From the NCBI RefSeq assembly GCF_017744445.1, contig NZ_JAGIBH010000005.1, positions 186,001 through 250,000 on the forward strand: a DNA stretch of 64,000 bases. The letters run 5' to 3'. Position 1 is the first letter of the stretch. Each line of letters starts with the position of its first letter. A program made the position numbers and the translations under genes. Below are positions 54,956 through 63,931 of this stretch, piece after piece. The stretch comes from Caulobacter sp. (lineage in GTDB: Bacteria; Pseudomonadota; Alphaproteobacteria; Caulobacterales; Caulobacteraceae). Below the pieces are notes generated by a model. It saw only the letters and a list, made by a program, of their open reading frames with translations. It was not told the origin of the DNA and made no database searches.

Positions 54956-55552
54956 ATGAAACGCCTGCTGATACCGGCGCTGTTGCTGCTTAACGCCTGT
55001 GAGCAGAAGACCGCCGCGCCGGCCGCGCCCGCCCCGGCCGAGGAGCGCACCGTCGCCACGCCGGCCAACTCGGCGACCACCGAGACCACGTTCAAGCATG
55101 ACCCCGCTGTCGAACTGTCCGGCTTCTATTTCACCGAGACGCCGGTCCAGGCCGGGAACTGGAAGCTGACCTCGCTGGATATCGGCCAGCCGTCCGACTT
55201 CGCCGACTGGGAAGCCGGCAAGCGCACCGAGACCTACGCCCCGATCTTCCTGGCCTTCGACGACGTCACCAGCCCGACGGCCGAGAACGAGCTGGGCCAG
55301 ACCTATCACAAGGTCAGCATCCGCCTGCTGCCGGACCGCTACAACGTCGACGGCAAGACGGTGTCCTTCCACGCCAATGACAAGCGCCTGGGCGAGGTGG
55401 TGCTGGAGCTCTATCCGGACATGGCCGCCTACAAGAAAGCCCGCAGCAGCGGCCCGAACGACGGCGTGCAGAAGCCCGTCTTCACCGGGTCCCTGCAGAT
55501 CGGCGCCGAGCGGATCCGCAATCTCAGCTTCTCGTACCACCCTGGGGAGTAA
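54956..55552 (+). CDS. Hypothetical lipoprotein
   Basis: 198 residues. Lipoprotein signal MKRLLIPALLLLNAC with Cys15, an Ala/Pro-rich linker (about 20-45), and a globular domain with mixed charged beta segments. I do not recognise a family. ATG 54956 has GGGGGAAG upstream. It runs in the same direction as the EEP-family gene 40 bp downstream. Localisation predicted as periplasmic face of a membrane; function unknown. Confidence 0.8.
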   Translation: MKRLLIPALLLLNACEQKTAAPAAPAPAEERTVATPANSATTETTFKHDPAVELSGFYFTETPVQAGNWKLTSLDIGQPSDFADWEAGKRTETYAPIFLAFDDVTSPTAENELGQTYHKVSIRLLPDRYNVDGKTVSFHANDKRLGEVVLELYPDMAAYKKARSSGPNDGVQKPVFTGSLQIGAERIRNLSFSYHPGE

Positions 55553-55591
55553 GCGACGCTTCCTTCATGGAAGTCGTGCTATGGGCGCTTC

Positions 55592-56569
55592 ATGCGCCTG
55601 ATCGTCCAGCTCCTGAGTCTTCTCGTGCGTGGCACGGCCCTGATGTTGGGCCTGGTCGGCCTTGGCATGGGCATCGCCTGCCTGGGCGGGTTCTGGAGCG
55701 ATCGCCTGGACGCCTTCACCCACGCCGCCCCGCTGTGGCTGATGATGGGCGTCGGCGCGATCGTGCTGGGTGGGATCTTCGCCCGCGGCGGCGAGCGCTG
55801 GGTGATGGTGGGCCTGGGGACGGCCACGCTGCTGGCCTGCTCGGTACTGATGCTGCCCGAGCTGTGGGCGTCCTGGCGCTTCAAGCCCGCGACGCCGGCC
55901 GCCAGCGATCTCAAGATCGTCCAGTTCAACCTCTGGCACGAGAACCAGACGCCCGAGAAGAGCCTGGCCTGGATCCTGGACCAGGACGCCGACGTCGTGA
56001 TCGTCGAGGAAGGGGCCGGGGAATCCTGGTCGACCATCCAGGCGCTGCGAAAGGCCTATCCCTTCGCCTCGTGCGACAAGGTCAGCCGCTGCGAGACCTG
56101 GATCTTCTCGCGCAAGAAGATGCTCGCCCGCGGCGGCATGCCGACCGAACGCCCGTACCTCTCTGGCGCCTGGGCGACCCTGGCTGACGCCAAGGGGCCG
56201 TTCACCGTCACCGGCGTTCACTACACCTGGCCCGTGCCGCCCGGCCTGCAGCAGGCGCAAAGCCGCAAGCTGGTGAAGCTGGTCTCCGGCTTCGACCGCA
56301 AGAGCGCTATCGTCACCGGCGACTTCAACTCGACCCCGTGGTCGTTCACGCTGAAGCGCCAGGACAAGGCGCTGGGCCTGCGCCGCTGGACCCGCGCCAT
56401 CCCGTCATGGCCCGCCAGCAAGTTCTCGCGCGTGATGGTCGCCCCAGCTCCGTTCTTGCCGATCGATCACGTCTATGCGGGTTCGGAGTGGCATGCGGTC
56501 AGCGTTGAGCGCGGCCCGGCCTTGGGATCGGATCACCGCCCGATCGTGGTCACCCTGCGCCGCAAATAG
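55592..56569 (+). CDS. Endonuclease/exonuclease/phosphatase-family membrane protein
   Basis: 325 residues: three N-terminal hydrophobic helices (about 2-95) followed by an EEP metal-dependent phosphatase/nuclease domain (about 108-325) with IVQFNLWHEN, VIVEEGAG (metal Glu), TGDFNSTPW and GSDHRPIVV, all hallmarks. It probably hydrolyses a phosphodiester or phospholipid at the inner membrane. Function not assigned. A strong bidirectional hairpin follows its stop. Confidence 0.87.
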   Translation: MRLIVQLLSLLVRGTALMLGLVGLGMGIACLGGFWSDRLDAFTHAAPLWLMMGVGAIVLGGIFARGGERWVMVGLGTATLLACSVLMLPELWASWRFKPATPAASDLKIVQFNLWHENQTPEKSLAWILDQDADVVIVEEGAGESWSTIQALRKAYPFASCDKVSRCETWIFSRKKMLARGGMPTERPYLSGAWATLADAKGPFTVTGVHYTWPVPPGLQQAQSRKLVKLVSGFDRKSAIVTGDFNSTPWSFTLKRQDKALGLRRWTRAIPSWPASKFSRVMVAPAPFLPIDHVYAGSEWHAVSVERGPALGSDHRPIVVTLRRK

Positions 56570-56601
56570 AAACGGCCCCGGACGAGGTCCGAGGCCGTTT
56601 C
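56569..56601. terminator. Bidirectional hairpin terminator between convergent genes
   Basis: GAAACGGCC...GGCCGTTTC with an inner CGGAC-GAG-GTCCG, a 9+5-bp stem beginning at the end of the EEP-family gene. A-rich and T-rich flanks on either side make it read as a terminator in both directions. Confidence 0.75.
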
Positions 56602-56623
56602 CAAAAGTCGTTCGCTCGAGCGT

Positions 56624-57091
56624 TTAGGCGTCGGCGGCGATCTTCGCGCTGACGATCTTGCCCGGCGCGCGCGGCGGCTCGCCCTTGGGCAGGCTGTCGA
56701 CATGTTCCATGCCTTCCGTCACCTGGCCCCAGACAGTGTACTGCTTGTCCAGGAAGGTGGCGTCGTCGAACACGATGAAGAACTGGCTGTTGGCCGAGTC
56801 CGGGTTCGGGGTGCGGGCCATCGAGACCACGCCGCGCACGTGCGGCTCGTCGTTGAACTCGGCCTTCAGGTCCGGCTTGTCCGAACCGCCGCGGCCGGTG
56901 CCCGACGGGTCGCCGCCCTGGGCCATGAAGCCCGGGATCACGCGGTGGAAGACGACGCCGTCATAGAAGCCCTCGCGCACCAGTTCCTTGATGCGGGCGA
57001 CGTGGCCGGGCGCCAGGTCGGGACGCAGCTTGATCGTGACCGGGCCGGTCTCGAGCGTCAGGATCAGGGTGTTTTCGAGGTCAGCCGACAT
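56624..57091 (-). CDS. Cytoplasmic peptidyl-prolyl cis-trans isomerase (cyclophilin)
   Basis: 155 residues without signal peptide. Catalytic and binding residues are normal: FHRVIPGFMAQGGDPSGTGRGG with the active Arg, the Gln of the binding pocket, and ANSQFFI. Speeds prolyl isomerisation in the cytosol. It is the third of three consecutive cyclophilin genes on the minus strand. A 90-bp gap separates it from the two exported ones. Confidence 0.93.
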   Translation of the reverse strand: MSADLENTLILTLETGPVTIKLRPDLAPGHVARIKELVREGFYDGVVFHRVIPGFMAQGGDPSGTGRGGSDKPDLKAEFNDEPHVRGVVSMARTPNPDSANSQFFIVFDDATFLDKQYTVWGQVTEGMEHVDSLPKGEPPRAPGKIVSAKIAADA

Positions 57092-57181
57092 GGTCTTCCC
57101 TTGGATGGAGAGTAAGTGACCGCGCTTCTAGCGTGGATTACGCCCCGATGTGAACCAAGTTCGACCCGGAAACAGTATTGG

Positions 57182-58000
57182 CTAGCGAACTTGTGCTGGC
57201 GGATCGATGTCGCAGACCGAGAAATCCGCGCCTTTCAGGGCCCGCAGACGCTTGGTCTCGGCCGCGAACCACGGGCCTTTCGGGTCGATCACCCGCACCT
57301 GCGGACGCTCATTTTCGGGGATGTCGCTCAGCAGGCGGACCTTCTGCATCACATCCTGCGGCGCGGGCACGGGCTCGCCGGTCTTGATGGCGCGCACGGC
57401 GTCCAGGCCGCTGATCACGCGACCAAAGGCCGTGTAGCGCTTGTCCAGCGACGGATAGGGCTGGCGCATCAGGAAGAACTGGCTGTTGGCCGAGTTGTTG
57501 TCCTCGTCGCGGGCCATGCCGATCACGCCGGGGCAATAGGTCCCCCAGGCCGAGACCTTCTTGTCGGTGGTCACCTCGGCCCAGCTCCAGGCCTGGCTGA
57601 CGACCGGCAGCGACTTGATGAAGCCGACCTCCAGCCCGGCCGGCGCGGCCTGGGCCACGAACGGCGTCTCGGCGGTCCGGCGGAAGGTGAACTCCGCCTT
57701 GAGGTTCGGGCGGTCCGTGCCGCCCTCCCCCGTATTGGTCGGGTCGCCCGTCTGGGCCATGAAGCGGTCGATGACCCGGAAGAAGGTCCGGCCGTCATAA
57801 ATCCCCGCGCGCGTCAGGTCCTGCAGCCGCGCCACGTGGTTGGGCGCGACCTCGGGGACCAGCTCGACCAGCACGCGGCCCTTGTTGGTGTCGATCACCA
57901 TCACCGTCTCGGGCGCCGGCGTGCGCCAGTCCGCTTCGGTCGGCTTAGCCGGAGCCGCCGTCACCGCGCCGGCGGCCATGAGAGCGAGCACCAGGGTCAT
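57182..58000 (-). CDS. Exported cyclophilin-type isomerase
   Basis: 272 residues: signal peptide LVLALMAAGAVTAAPA, cyclophilin fold with FFRVIDRFMAQTGDP (active Arg) and ANSQFFLMRQ, plus an insert of about 45 residues between the beta strands (ETPFVAQ to PGVIGMARDE) carrying a YCPGV cysteine, and a long C-terminal extension with a second cysteine (FSVCDID). The two cysteines could form a disulfide in the periplasm. ATG 58000 is used; a GTG overlapping the stop of the previous gene is an alternative. Near-duplicate of the next gene. Confidence 0.9.
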   Translation of the reverse strand: MTLVLALMAAGAVTAAPAKPTEADWRTPAPETVMVIDTNKGRVLVELVPEVAPNHVARLQDLTRAGIYDGRTFFRVIDRFMAQTGDPTNTGEGGTDRPNLKAEFTFRRTAETPFVAQAAPAGLEVGFIKSLPVVSQAWSWAEVTTDKKVSAWGTYCPGVIGMARDEDNNSANSQFFLMRQPYPSLDKRYTAFGRVISGLDAVRAIKTGEPVPAPQDVMQKVRLLSDIPENERPQVRVIDPKGPWFAAETKRLRALKGADFSVCDIDPPAQVR

Positions 58001-58002
58001 GG

Positions 58003-58839
58003 TCACTTCACCTGAACAGGAACGTCGACGTCGCAGTTGGTGAAGCTGCCGCCCATCTCGGCGCGGCGCTTGTCGACCAGAGCCTTGAAGGCGGCCGAGC
58101 CGGTGTTCATCACCTGGATCGACGGACGCTTGTCGGCCGGCAGGTCGGCCAGCAGCTTGACGCTGATCATCTTGTCCTGCGGATCGGGAACGGGCTCGCC
58201 GGTCTTGATGGCGCGCACAGCCTCGAGACCCTGGAGGACGCGGCCAAAGGCCGTGTACGTCTTGTCCAGCGAGGCGTTGGCCTGGCGCATGAAGAAGAAC
58301 TGGCTGTTGGCGCTGTCGGGGTCGCCGGCGCGGGCCGCGCCCAGGACGCCCGGACAGAAGTTGCCCCAGGTCGCGACCTTGCGGTCGGCGGTCATCACCG
58401 CCAGGGCCGAGTTCTGGCTGGTCACCGGCATCACGCCGACCCAGCCCGACTCGTTAGTCCCGACCTTGAAGCTCTGGGCCAGCGGGGTGTCGGCGCCGCG
58501 GCGGAAGGTGAACTCGGCCACCAGGTTGGGCTGGTCCGAGCCGCCCATGCCGGTGTTCTGCGGGTCGCCCGTCTGGGCCATGAAGTCGCTGATCACGCGG
58601 AAGAAGGTCAGGCCGTCATAGAAACCGCTCTTCACCAGGCCACGCATGCGCTCGACATGGTTCGGCGCCGCCTGCGGATAGAGCTCGGCGATGATCCGGC
58701 CCTTGTTGGTCTCGACGACGATGACGTTATTCGGATCGGGCGTGCGCCAGTCGCCCGCGGCGGTCTGGGCCGAGGCCGCCCCAAAGGACGTCGCGGTGGC
58801 GGTAAGCGCCAGCACGGCGGCGGTCATGGCGAGCTTCAT
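58003..58839 (-). CDS. Exported cyclophilin-type isomerase, paralogue
   Basis: 278 residues, signal peptide MKLAMTAAVLALTATATSFGAASA, then the same architecture as its neighbour: FFRVISDFMAQTGDPQNTGMGG, an insert rich in small residues with FCPGV, ANSQFFFMRQ, and a C-terminal FTNCDVDVPVQVK. It is followed by the second gene with a 1-4 bp overlap. The pair arose by tandem duplication. ATG 58839 has GGGGAA upstream; the frame open further upstream is not used. Confidence 0.9.
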   Translation of the reverse strand: MKLAMTAAVLALTATATSFGAASAQTAAGDWRTPDPNNVIVVETNKGRIIAELYPQAAPNHVERMRGLVKSGFYDGLTFFRVISDFMAQTGDPQNTGMGGSDQPNLVAEFTFRRGADTPLAQSFKVGTNESGWVGVMPVTSQNSALAVMTADRKVATWGNFCPGVLGAARAGDPDSANSQFFFMRQANASLDKTYTAFGRVLQGLEAVRAIKTGEPVPDPQDKMISVKLLADLPADKRPSIQVMNTGSAAFKALVDKRRAEMGGSFTNCDVDVPVQVK

Positions 58840-59047
58840 CGAATTCCCCGAACTGAATGGCCGGGTGGGCGTAGAACGACACGGCCTCCCCGACAAGTGC
58901 GACAGCCCTTGAAGCGCACGATTCCGGCCGCTTCGGGGCAGCGTCGGGATCTCGACGCCGATCATCAGGATCGGCCCGCCGCAGCGATCATGAACAAAAA
59001 GAAACTGGACCCTGCGCCTAGGCGCGTGCCACCTGCGCCAACCTCAA

Positions 59048-59070
59048 GGTGAGACGAGTAGAGTCTCACC
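59048..59070. promoter_or_regulatory. Perfect 8-bp inverted repeat containing a GANTC site
   Basis: GGTGAGAC-N7-GTCTCACC, ending 19 bp before the glycosyltransferase-like gene. GAGTC (a CcrM/GANTC methylation site) spans the loop and right arm (59061-59065). It may be an operator or a translation-affecting stem; the gap 58840-59089 is otherwise without recognisable features. Confidence 0.5.
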
Positions 59071-59089
59071 ACTAATATTGGGTGCGTAA

Positions 59090-59788
59090 ATGCGAATTCT
59101 CGTCGGGACTCCGACGTATAACGGACAGCTCACTACTCCGTATACTTCATCATTGCTGGGACTCTCAAAACTCCTTGGCAACAAAATGGAGTGGGCGACG
59201 ACGAATGGCACCTTGATTGCGTTCGCGCGCAACGCCCTGGCCAGCCGTGTGCTTGAAGAAGACTTCAGCCACCTGCTGTTTATTGACTCGGATGTCAGTT
59301 TCCAGCCCGAGATCGTCCAGCGCCTGATCGAATTCGACCAGCAGATCGTCGGCGCCGTCTATCCGCAGCGCACGATCGACCAGCAGCGCTTCTTCCACCA
59401 GGCCCGCAACCGCGCGGACGCCAACTCCGCCTGGGCGACGTCCCTGAGTTTTCCGATGACCCTGGAAACGCCGCACGTCTCGCGCGGCGACTTCTATCGC
59501 GCCGAAACCATCCCGGCTGGCCTGATGCTGGTCAAGCGCGAGGCCCTGGAGAAGCTGCGGCAGGACTATCCCGAACTCTATCGGTCGGCCGCCGACAGCT
59601 ACTACCAGTCGCAGGGCCTGAAGAACGTCCTGCAGTGCTTCGACCCGGTCTACGACCCGAATGGCATCGCCATCGGCGAGGACCTGTCGTTCTGCCGCCG
59701 CTGGCGAGCGAAGGGCGGCGAGCTGTGGACGATCTTCGACGACACGGTCGGGCACTTCGGCCCGTTCCTGTTCCGCGCCCGCCTCTAG
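59090..59788 (+). CDS. Glycosyltransferase family 2-like protein
   Basis: 232 residues. The N-terminal half is GT-A-like: MRILVGTPTYNG, then HLLFIDSDVSFQPEIVQRLI with the DSD metal-binding motif, and CRRWRAKGGELW near the C-terminus. It has no membrane helix and no partner genes. The first 120 bp of the gene are visibly less GC-rich than the rest (codons such as ATA, TCA, AAA). Product could be a glycan or peptide modification; I cannot say more. Preceded by a perfect palindrome. Confidence 0.75.
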   Translation: MRILVGTPTYNGQLTTPYTSSLLGLSKLLGNKMEWATTNGTLIAFARNALASRVLEEDFSHLLFIDSDVSFQPEIVQRLIEFDQQIVGAVYPQRTIDQQRFFHQARNRADANSAWATSLSFPMTLETPHVSRGDFYRAETIPAGLMLVKREALEKLRQDYPELYRSAADSYYQSQGLKNVLQCFDPVYDPNGIAIGEDLSFCRRWRAKGGELWTIFDDTVGHFGPFLFRARL

Positions 59789-59815
59789 CCCCTAGAACGC
59801 CCCCAAACCCGATCA

Positions 59816-59910
59816 TCCCCGCGAAAGCGGGGACCCAAGCTGGCTTTCAGGATGGGATGAGGCCGAGCGGCGACCCCCTGACTCAGCTTGGATCCCCGCT
59901 TTCGCGGGGA
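59816..59910. repeat. REP-like palindromic repeat pair (REPIN-type)
   Basis: A 26-base unit (59816-59841, core CCCCGCGAAAGCGGGG) and its near-perfect inverted copy (59885-59910, one mismatch) separated by 43 bp, in the 165-bp gap between two genes. Each arm is itself palindromic. Such elements are common scattered repeats in alphaproteobacterial genomes. Confidence 0.85.
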
Positions 59911-59953
59911 AAGTCGGTTTCAGGGAAGGCTCAGAGCTAAATGTCGCCCCGCC

Positions 59954-60568
59954 CTAGTCCTTCAGCTTGATCTTCTTTTCGATCACCGCCCCCGCCTTCT
60001 CGGCCTTCTTGCGGCGTTCGAAGACCTGACGCATGTGGCGCACGTCGGTGGCGCTGAGATGCTCCTCGGCGGCAACGAACTGCTCCTGCTCTTCCTCGCG
60101 GATGTGGTGGAGATATTCCTCCTTCAGCCCCTCGAACCGGCGCAGCCAGCCGGGCGAGCCCATGTCGCGGGCCGCCAGGTCGGCCAGCATGTCGTCGATC
60201 TCCTTGTGCTCGGAGATGGCATGACGGGCGAAGTCGGTCGTGGCGGGGTCGCGCAGCACCGACGACCACAGCGCCTGCTCCTCGGCGGCGGCGTGGGCCT
60301 TCAGCTCGCGCACCAGCTCTTCGAACAGGGTGCGGCGGTCTTCGGAGTCACCTTGGGTTTCCTCGATCATGGCCAGCAAAGCGCGGTGGCGGTCATGGTC
60401 CTCGACCAGGCGGCCAAAGATGTCCGGATCGCCCCGGAAGGTGGTCTTCGGCGTGCTGCCGATGCGCGCGGCGATGTTGGGCGCGATCGCCTTGGCCTTG
60501 GCGATAGCCTCAGCCTTGGCGTCGTGTTCGCGGCGGCTGGTTGAAACTTCGGAGGTCTGGCTCGGCAT
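59954..60568 (-). CDS. Hemerythrin-like HHE-domain protein
   Basis: 204 residues, almost all helical. Histidine and acidic residues in the hemerythrin arrangement occur in LVEDHDRHRALL (about 56-67), LKAHAAAEEQALW (about 90-102), ISEHKEIDDML (about 118-128) and YLHHIREEEQEQF (about 151-163), sufficient for a di-iron site. HHE proteins bind O2, NO or act in iron/stress protection. Coding strand points away from the glycosyltransferase. No EcfG promoter with proper spacing was found before it. Confidence 0.87.
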   Translation of the reverse strand: MPSQTSEVSTSRREHDAKAEAIAKAKAIAPNIAARIGSTPKTTFRGDPDIFGRLVEDHDRHRALLAMIEETQGDSEDRRTLFEELVRELKAHAAAEEQALWSSVLRDPATTDFARHAISEHKEIDDMLADLAARDMGSPGWLRRFEGLKEEYLHHIREEEQEQFVAAEEHLSATDVRHMRQVFERRKKAEKAGAVIEKKIKLKD

Positions 60569-60654
60569 GGTTCGGCTCCCACTAGGACCGATCGCCGATC
60601 ACGACCGGTCCTTCAGAACGCCTAAGCTCTAGGTCCGCCGAAAAGTTCCGAGCC

Positions 60655-61146
60655 CTAGGCCTTACCGACCTTGGCCAGCAGCTGCTCGGCCACGCCGGCC
60701 GGCACGAACTTGCCGATGTCGCCGCCCAGGGTCGCGATCTCTTTCACCAGGCGCGAGGCGATCGCCTGGTGTCGCGGGTCGGCCATCAGGAAGACGGTCT
60801 CGATCTCGCGATCCAGCTGCTGGTTCATCGCCGTCATCTGGAATTCGTATTCGAAGTCGGCCACGGCCCGCAGGCCGCGCACGATCATCTGGGCGTTCAC
60901 CTCGCGGGCGAAGTGCATCAGCAGGCTCTCGAACGGCCGGACCTCGATCTGGGCGATCTTGGTCAGGTGCGCCGTTTCACGCTCCAGGATGGCGACCCGC
61001 TCGTCCAGCGTGAAGAGCGGACCCTTGCCGCTGTTCACCGCCACGCCGATCACCAGCTTGTCCACCAGCTTCACGGCCCGCCCGATGATGTCGAGATGAC
61101 CGTTGGTGACCGGATCGAAGGTCCCCGGATAAAGCCCAACCCGCAT
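60655..61146 (-). CDS. coaD: Phosphopantetheine adenylyltransferase
   Basis: 163 residues, penultimate step of coenzyme A synthesis. GLYPGTFDPVTNGHLDI (TxGH motif for adenylyl transfer), VRGLRAVADFEYEFQMTAMN, and ASRLVKEIATLGGDIGKFVP are family motifs. ATG 61146 follows the natural N-terminus (MRVGLYPGTFDPVT). It lies 28 bp after gyrA on the same strand and is probably cotranscribed. Confidence 0.96.
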   Translation of the reverse strand: MRVGLYPGTFDPVTNGHLDIIGRAVKLVDKLVIGVAVNSGKGPLFTLDERVAILERETAHLTKIAQIEVRPFESLLMHFAREVNAQMIVRGLRAVADFEYEFQMTAMNQQLDREIETVFLMADPRHQAIASRLVKEIATLGGDIGKFVPAGVAEQLLAKVGKA

Positions 61147-61174
61147 GCAACCCCCTGCTCTAAGGGCCCGAGGG

Positions 61175-63931
61175 TTACGGGGTCTCGTCCGCCCCGCTGT
61201 CCTCGCCCTGGTTGTCGTCCCCACCGGAATCGGCGAGGCGCTCGACGCTGACGACATGTTCGTCCTGCGCGGTGCGGAAGATGGTTACGCCCTGAGTATT
61301 CCGCGCTGCAACACGAATTTGCGAGACGGGCACCCGAATAAGTTGACCTTGATCAGTTACCAGCAGGATCTGGTCGCTTTCATCGATCGGAAACGACCCC
61401 ACCAGACGGCCGCCGCGCTTGGAAAGGTCTTGCGCGGCAAGGCCTTGGCCGCCACGGCCGGTGCGCCGGAAGTCATAGGCGCTCGTGCGCTTGCCAAAGC
61501 CCTCCGACGACACGGTCAGCAGGATTTCCTCGGCCGCGCCCAACTCGGCGATGCGTTCCGGCGTCAGGGTGGTTTCGTCGCCGTCCTCTTCGCCCTCTTC
61601 CGCCACGACCGGCGCGTCCTCGCCCTCTTCGCCGGCGGCGCGCAGCATGGCGCGCTGGTGCTTGAGGTAGGCGGCGCGCTCAGCCGGGGTGGCGTCGACG
61701 CTGCGCAGCACGGCCATCGAGATGACGGTGTCCTCGCCGGCCAGCTTCACGCCGCGAACGCCCGTGGAATCACGGCTGGCGAACACACGCACCTCGTCGA
61801 CCGAGAAGCGGATGCAGCGGCCGGCGGCCGTGGTCAGCAGCACGTCCTGGTCGGCGTTGCAGACCGAGACGCCAACGATGCCGTCGCCTTCATCCAGCTT
61901 CATGGCGATCTTGCCGTTGCGGCGGACGTCCACGAAGTCGGACAGCTTGTTGCGACGCACGCTGCCCGAGCGGGTGGCGAACATCACGTCCAGGCCGCTC
62001 CAGGTCGCCTCGTCCTCCGGCAGGGCCAGGATCGAGGTGATGGTTTCGCCCGGCTCGATCGGCAGCAGGTTGACGAACGCCTTGCCGCGCGAATTGGCGA
62101 CGCCCTGCGGCAGGCGCCACACCTTCATCTTGTAGACCTTGCCGCCCGAGGTGAAGAACAGCAGCGGCGCGTGGGTCGAGGCCGAGAACACGCGGGTGAC
62201 GGCGTCCTCGTTCTTGGTCGCCATGCCCGACTTGCCTTTGCCGCCCCGATGCTGGGTGCGGTAGTTGGCCAGCGGCGTGCGCTTGACGTAGCCACCCATG
62301 GTGACGGTGATGACCATGTCCTCGCGGACGATCAGGTCCTCGTCTTCCATGTCGGCGTCGCCGTCGACCAGGATGCTGCGGCGCGGGATGGCGAACTTCT
62401 CGCGGACCTCGACCAGTTCCTCGCGGACCACGGCCATGATGTTGGCGCGGTCCGACAGCAGCTCCAGATAGCCACGGATGGCGTCGGCCAGGGCGGCGGC
62501 TTCATTGCCGATTTCGTCACGGCCCAGGCCGGTCAGACGCGACAGGGTCAGGGCCAGGATGGCGCGGGCCTGCTCGTCGGTCAGGCGGATCAGGTCGCCG
62601 CCTTCCTGCACGGTGCGCGGGTCGGCGATCAGCGCGACCAGCGGCATCATGTCCCCGGCCGGCCAGGCCTTGGCCACCAGGCGCTCGCGGGCCTCGGTCG
62701 GGTCCTTAGACGAGCGGATGATGTGGATGAACTCGTCGATATTGGCGACGGCGATGGTCAGGCCGACCAGCACGTGGCCGCGATCGCGAGCCTTGCCCAG
62801 CTCGAACTTGGTCCGGCGGACGACGACTTCCTCGCGGAACTCGACGAACAGCTCGAGCAGCTTGTGCAGGCCCATCTGCTCGGGACGGCCACGGTTCAGG
62901 GCCAGCATGTTGACGCCGAACGAGGTCTGCAGCGCGGTGAAGCGGTACAACTGGTTCAGGATCACTTCGCCCGAGGCGTCGCGCTTCAGCTCGACCACGA
63001 TGCGCATGCCGTCGCGGTTGGATTCGTCGCGGATGTCGGCGACGCCCTCGATCTTCTTATCGCGGACCAGCTCGGCGATGTACTCGACCAGGTTGGCCTT
63101 GTTCACCTGATACGGGATCTCGGTGATGATGATGGCTTCGCGGCCGGCGCGCAGCTCTTCCACGCTGGCGACGCCGCGCATGATGACCGAGCCGCGGCCC
63201 GTCAGCAGCGCCTGACGCGGGCCCGCGCGGCCGATGATCTCGCCGCCGGTCGGGAAGTCGGGACCGGGCACCAGGTCCAGCAGCTGGTCGGTGGTGACGT
63301 TCGGGTCGTCGATCAGCAGCAGGCAGGCGTCGATGACTTCTCCCAGGTTATGGGGCGGGATGTTGGTGGCCATGCCGACGGCGATGCCGCCCGCGCCGTT
63401 GACCAGCAGGTTGGGGATCCGCGACGGCAGGACGGTCGGTTCCTGCTCCTTGCCGTCGTAGTTGTCGGCGAAGTCGACCGTGTCCTTGTCCAGGTCGGCC
63501 AGCAGCGACATGGCCGGCGGGGCCATGCGGCATTCCGTGTAACGCATGGCGGCCGGCATATCGCCGTCGACCGAACCGAAGTTCCCTTGGCCGTCGATGA
63601 GGACCAGACCCATCGAGAACGACTGGGTCATGCGGACCAGGGTGAAGTAGATCGAGGCGTCGCCGTGCGGGTGATACTTACCCATGACGTCACCAACCAC
63701 GCGGGCCGACTTGACGTACGGACGCTCGGGCGTCTGGCCCTGCTCGTGCATCGAGAACAGCACCCGGCGGTGCACGGGTTTGAGACCGTCGCGCGCGTCC
63801 GGCAGGGCGCGGCTGACGATGACGCTCATCGCATAGTCGAGGTACGAACGACGCAGTTCGTCTTCGATATTGATCGGGGCGACATCCCCGCGAGAACCGT
63901 CAGCGGGGATAGTGTTTTGATCGTCGCTCAA
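61175..63931 (-). CDS. gyrA: DNA gyrase subunit A
   Basis: 918 residues, complete. Catalytic Tyr131 in RYTE, breakage-reunion domain, and a C-terminal beta-pinwheel with the GyrA box QHRGGKG. The region equivalent to E. coli 81-87 reads GDASIYF: Ala92 replaces Ser83 and Phe96 replaces Asp87. An acidic insert rich in Glu (about 720-760) sits in the C-terminal domain. The start is TTG, because an in-frame TGA lies 18 bp upstream and no ATG or GTG is between. The 69 bp before it contain a GANTC site (63950-63954). Confidence 0.97.
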   Translation of the reverse strand: MSDDQNTIPADGSRGDVAPINIEDELRRSYLDYAMSVIVSRALPDARDGLKPVHRRVLFSMHEQGQTPERPYVKSARVVGDVMGKYHPHGDASIYFTLVRMTQSFSMGLVLIDGQGNFGSVDGDMPAAMRYTECRMAPPAMSLLADLDKDTVDFADNYDGKEQEPTVLPSRIPNLLVNGAGGIAVGMATNIPPHNLGEVIDACLLLIDDPNVTTDQLLDLVPGPDFPTGGEIIGRAGPRQALLTGRGSVIMRGVASVEELRAGREAIIITEIPYQVNKANLVEYIAELVRDKKIEGVADIRDESNRDGMRIVVELKRDASGEVILNQLYRFTALQTSFGVNMLALNRGRPEQMGLHKLLELFVEFREEVVVRRTKFELGKARDRGHVLVGLTIAVANIDEFIHIIRSSKDPTEARERLVAKAWPAGDMMPLVALIADPRTVQEGGDLIRLTDEQARAILALTLSRLTGLGRDEIGNEAAALADAIRGYLELLSDRANIMAVVREELVEVREKFAIPRRSILVDGDADMEDEDLIVREDMVITVTMGGYVKRTPLANYRTQHRGGKGKSGMATKNEDAVTRVFSASTHAPLLFFTSGGKVYKMKVWRLPQGVANSRGKAFVNLLPIEPGETITSILALPEDEATWSGLDVMFATRSGSVRRNKLSDFVDVRRNGKIAMKLDEGDGIVGVSVCNADQDVLLTTAAGRCIRFSVDEVRVFASRDSTGVRGVKLAGEDTVISMAVLRSVDATPAERAAYLKHQRAMLRAAGEEGEDAPVVAEEGEEDGDETTLTPERIAELGAAEEILLTVSSEGFGKRTSAYDFRRTGRGGQGLAAQDLSKRGGRLVGSFPIDESDQILLVTDQGQLIRVPVSQIRVAARNTQGVTIFRTAQDEHVVSVERLADSGGDDNQGEDSGADETP

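Noticed and set aside
59816-59910. CRISPR array
   Set aside because: Only two inverted copies of one repeat, with no regularly spaced direct repeats; better explained as a REP pair.
60569-60654. GGAAC and CGTT elements before the hemerythrin-like gene
   Set aside because: Spacing is 24 bp instead of 16-17, so it does not form an EcfG promoter.
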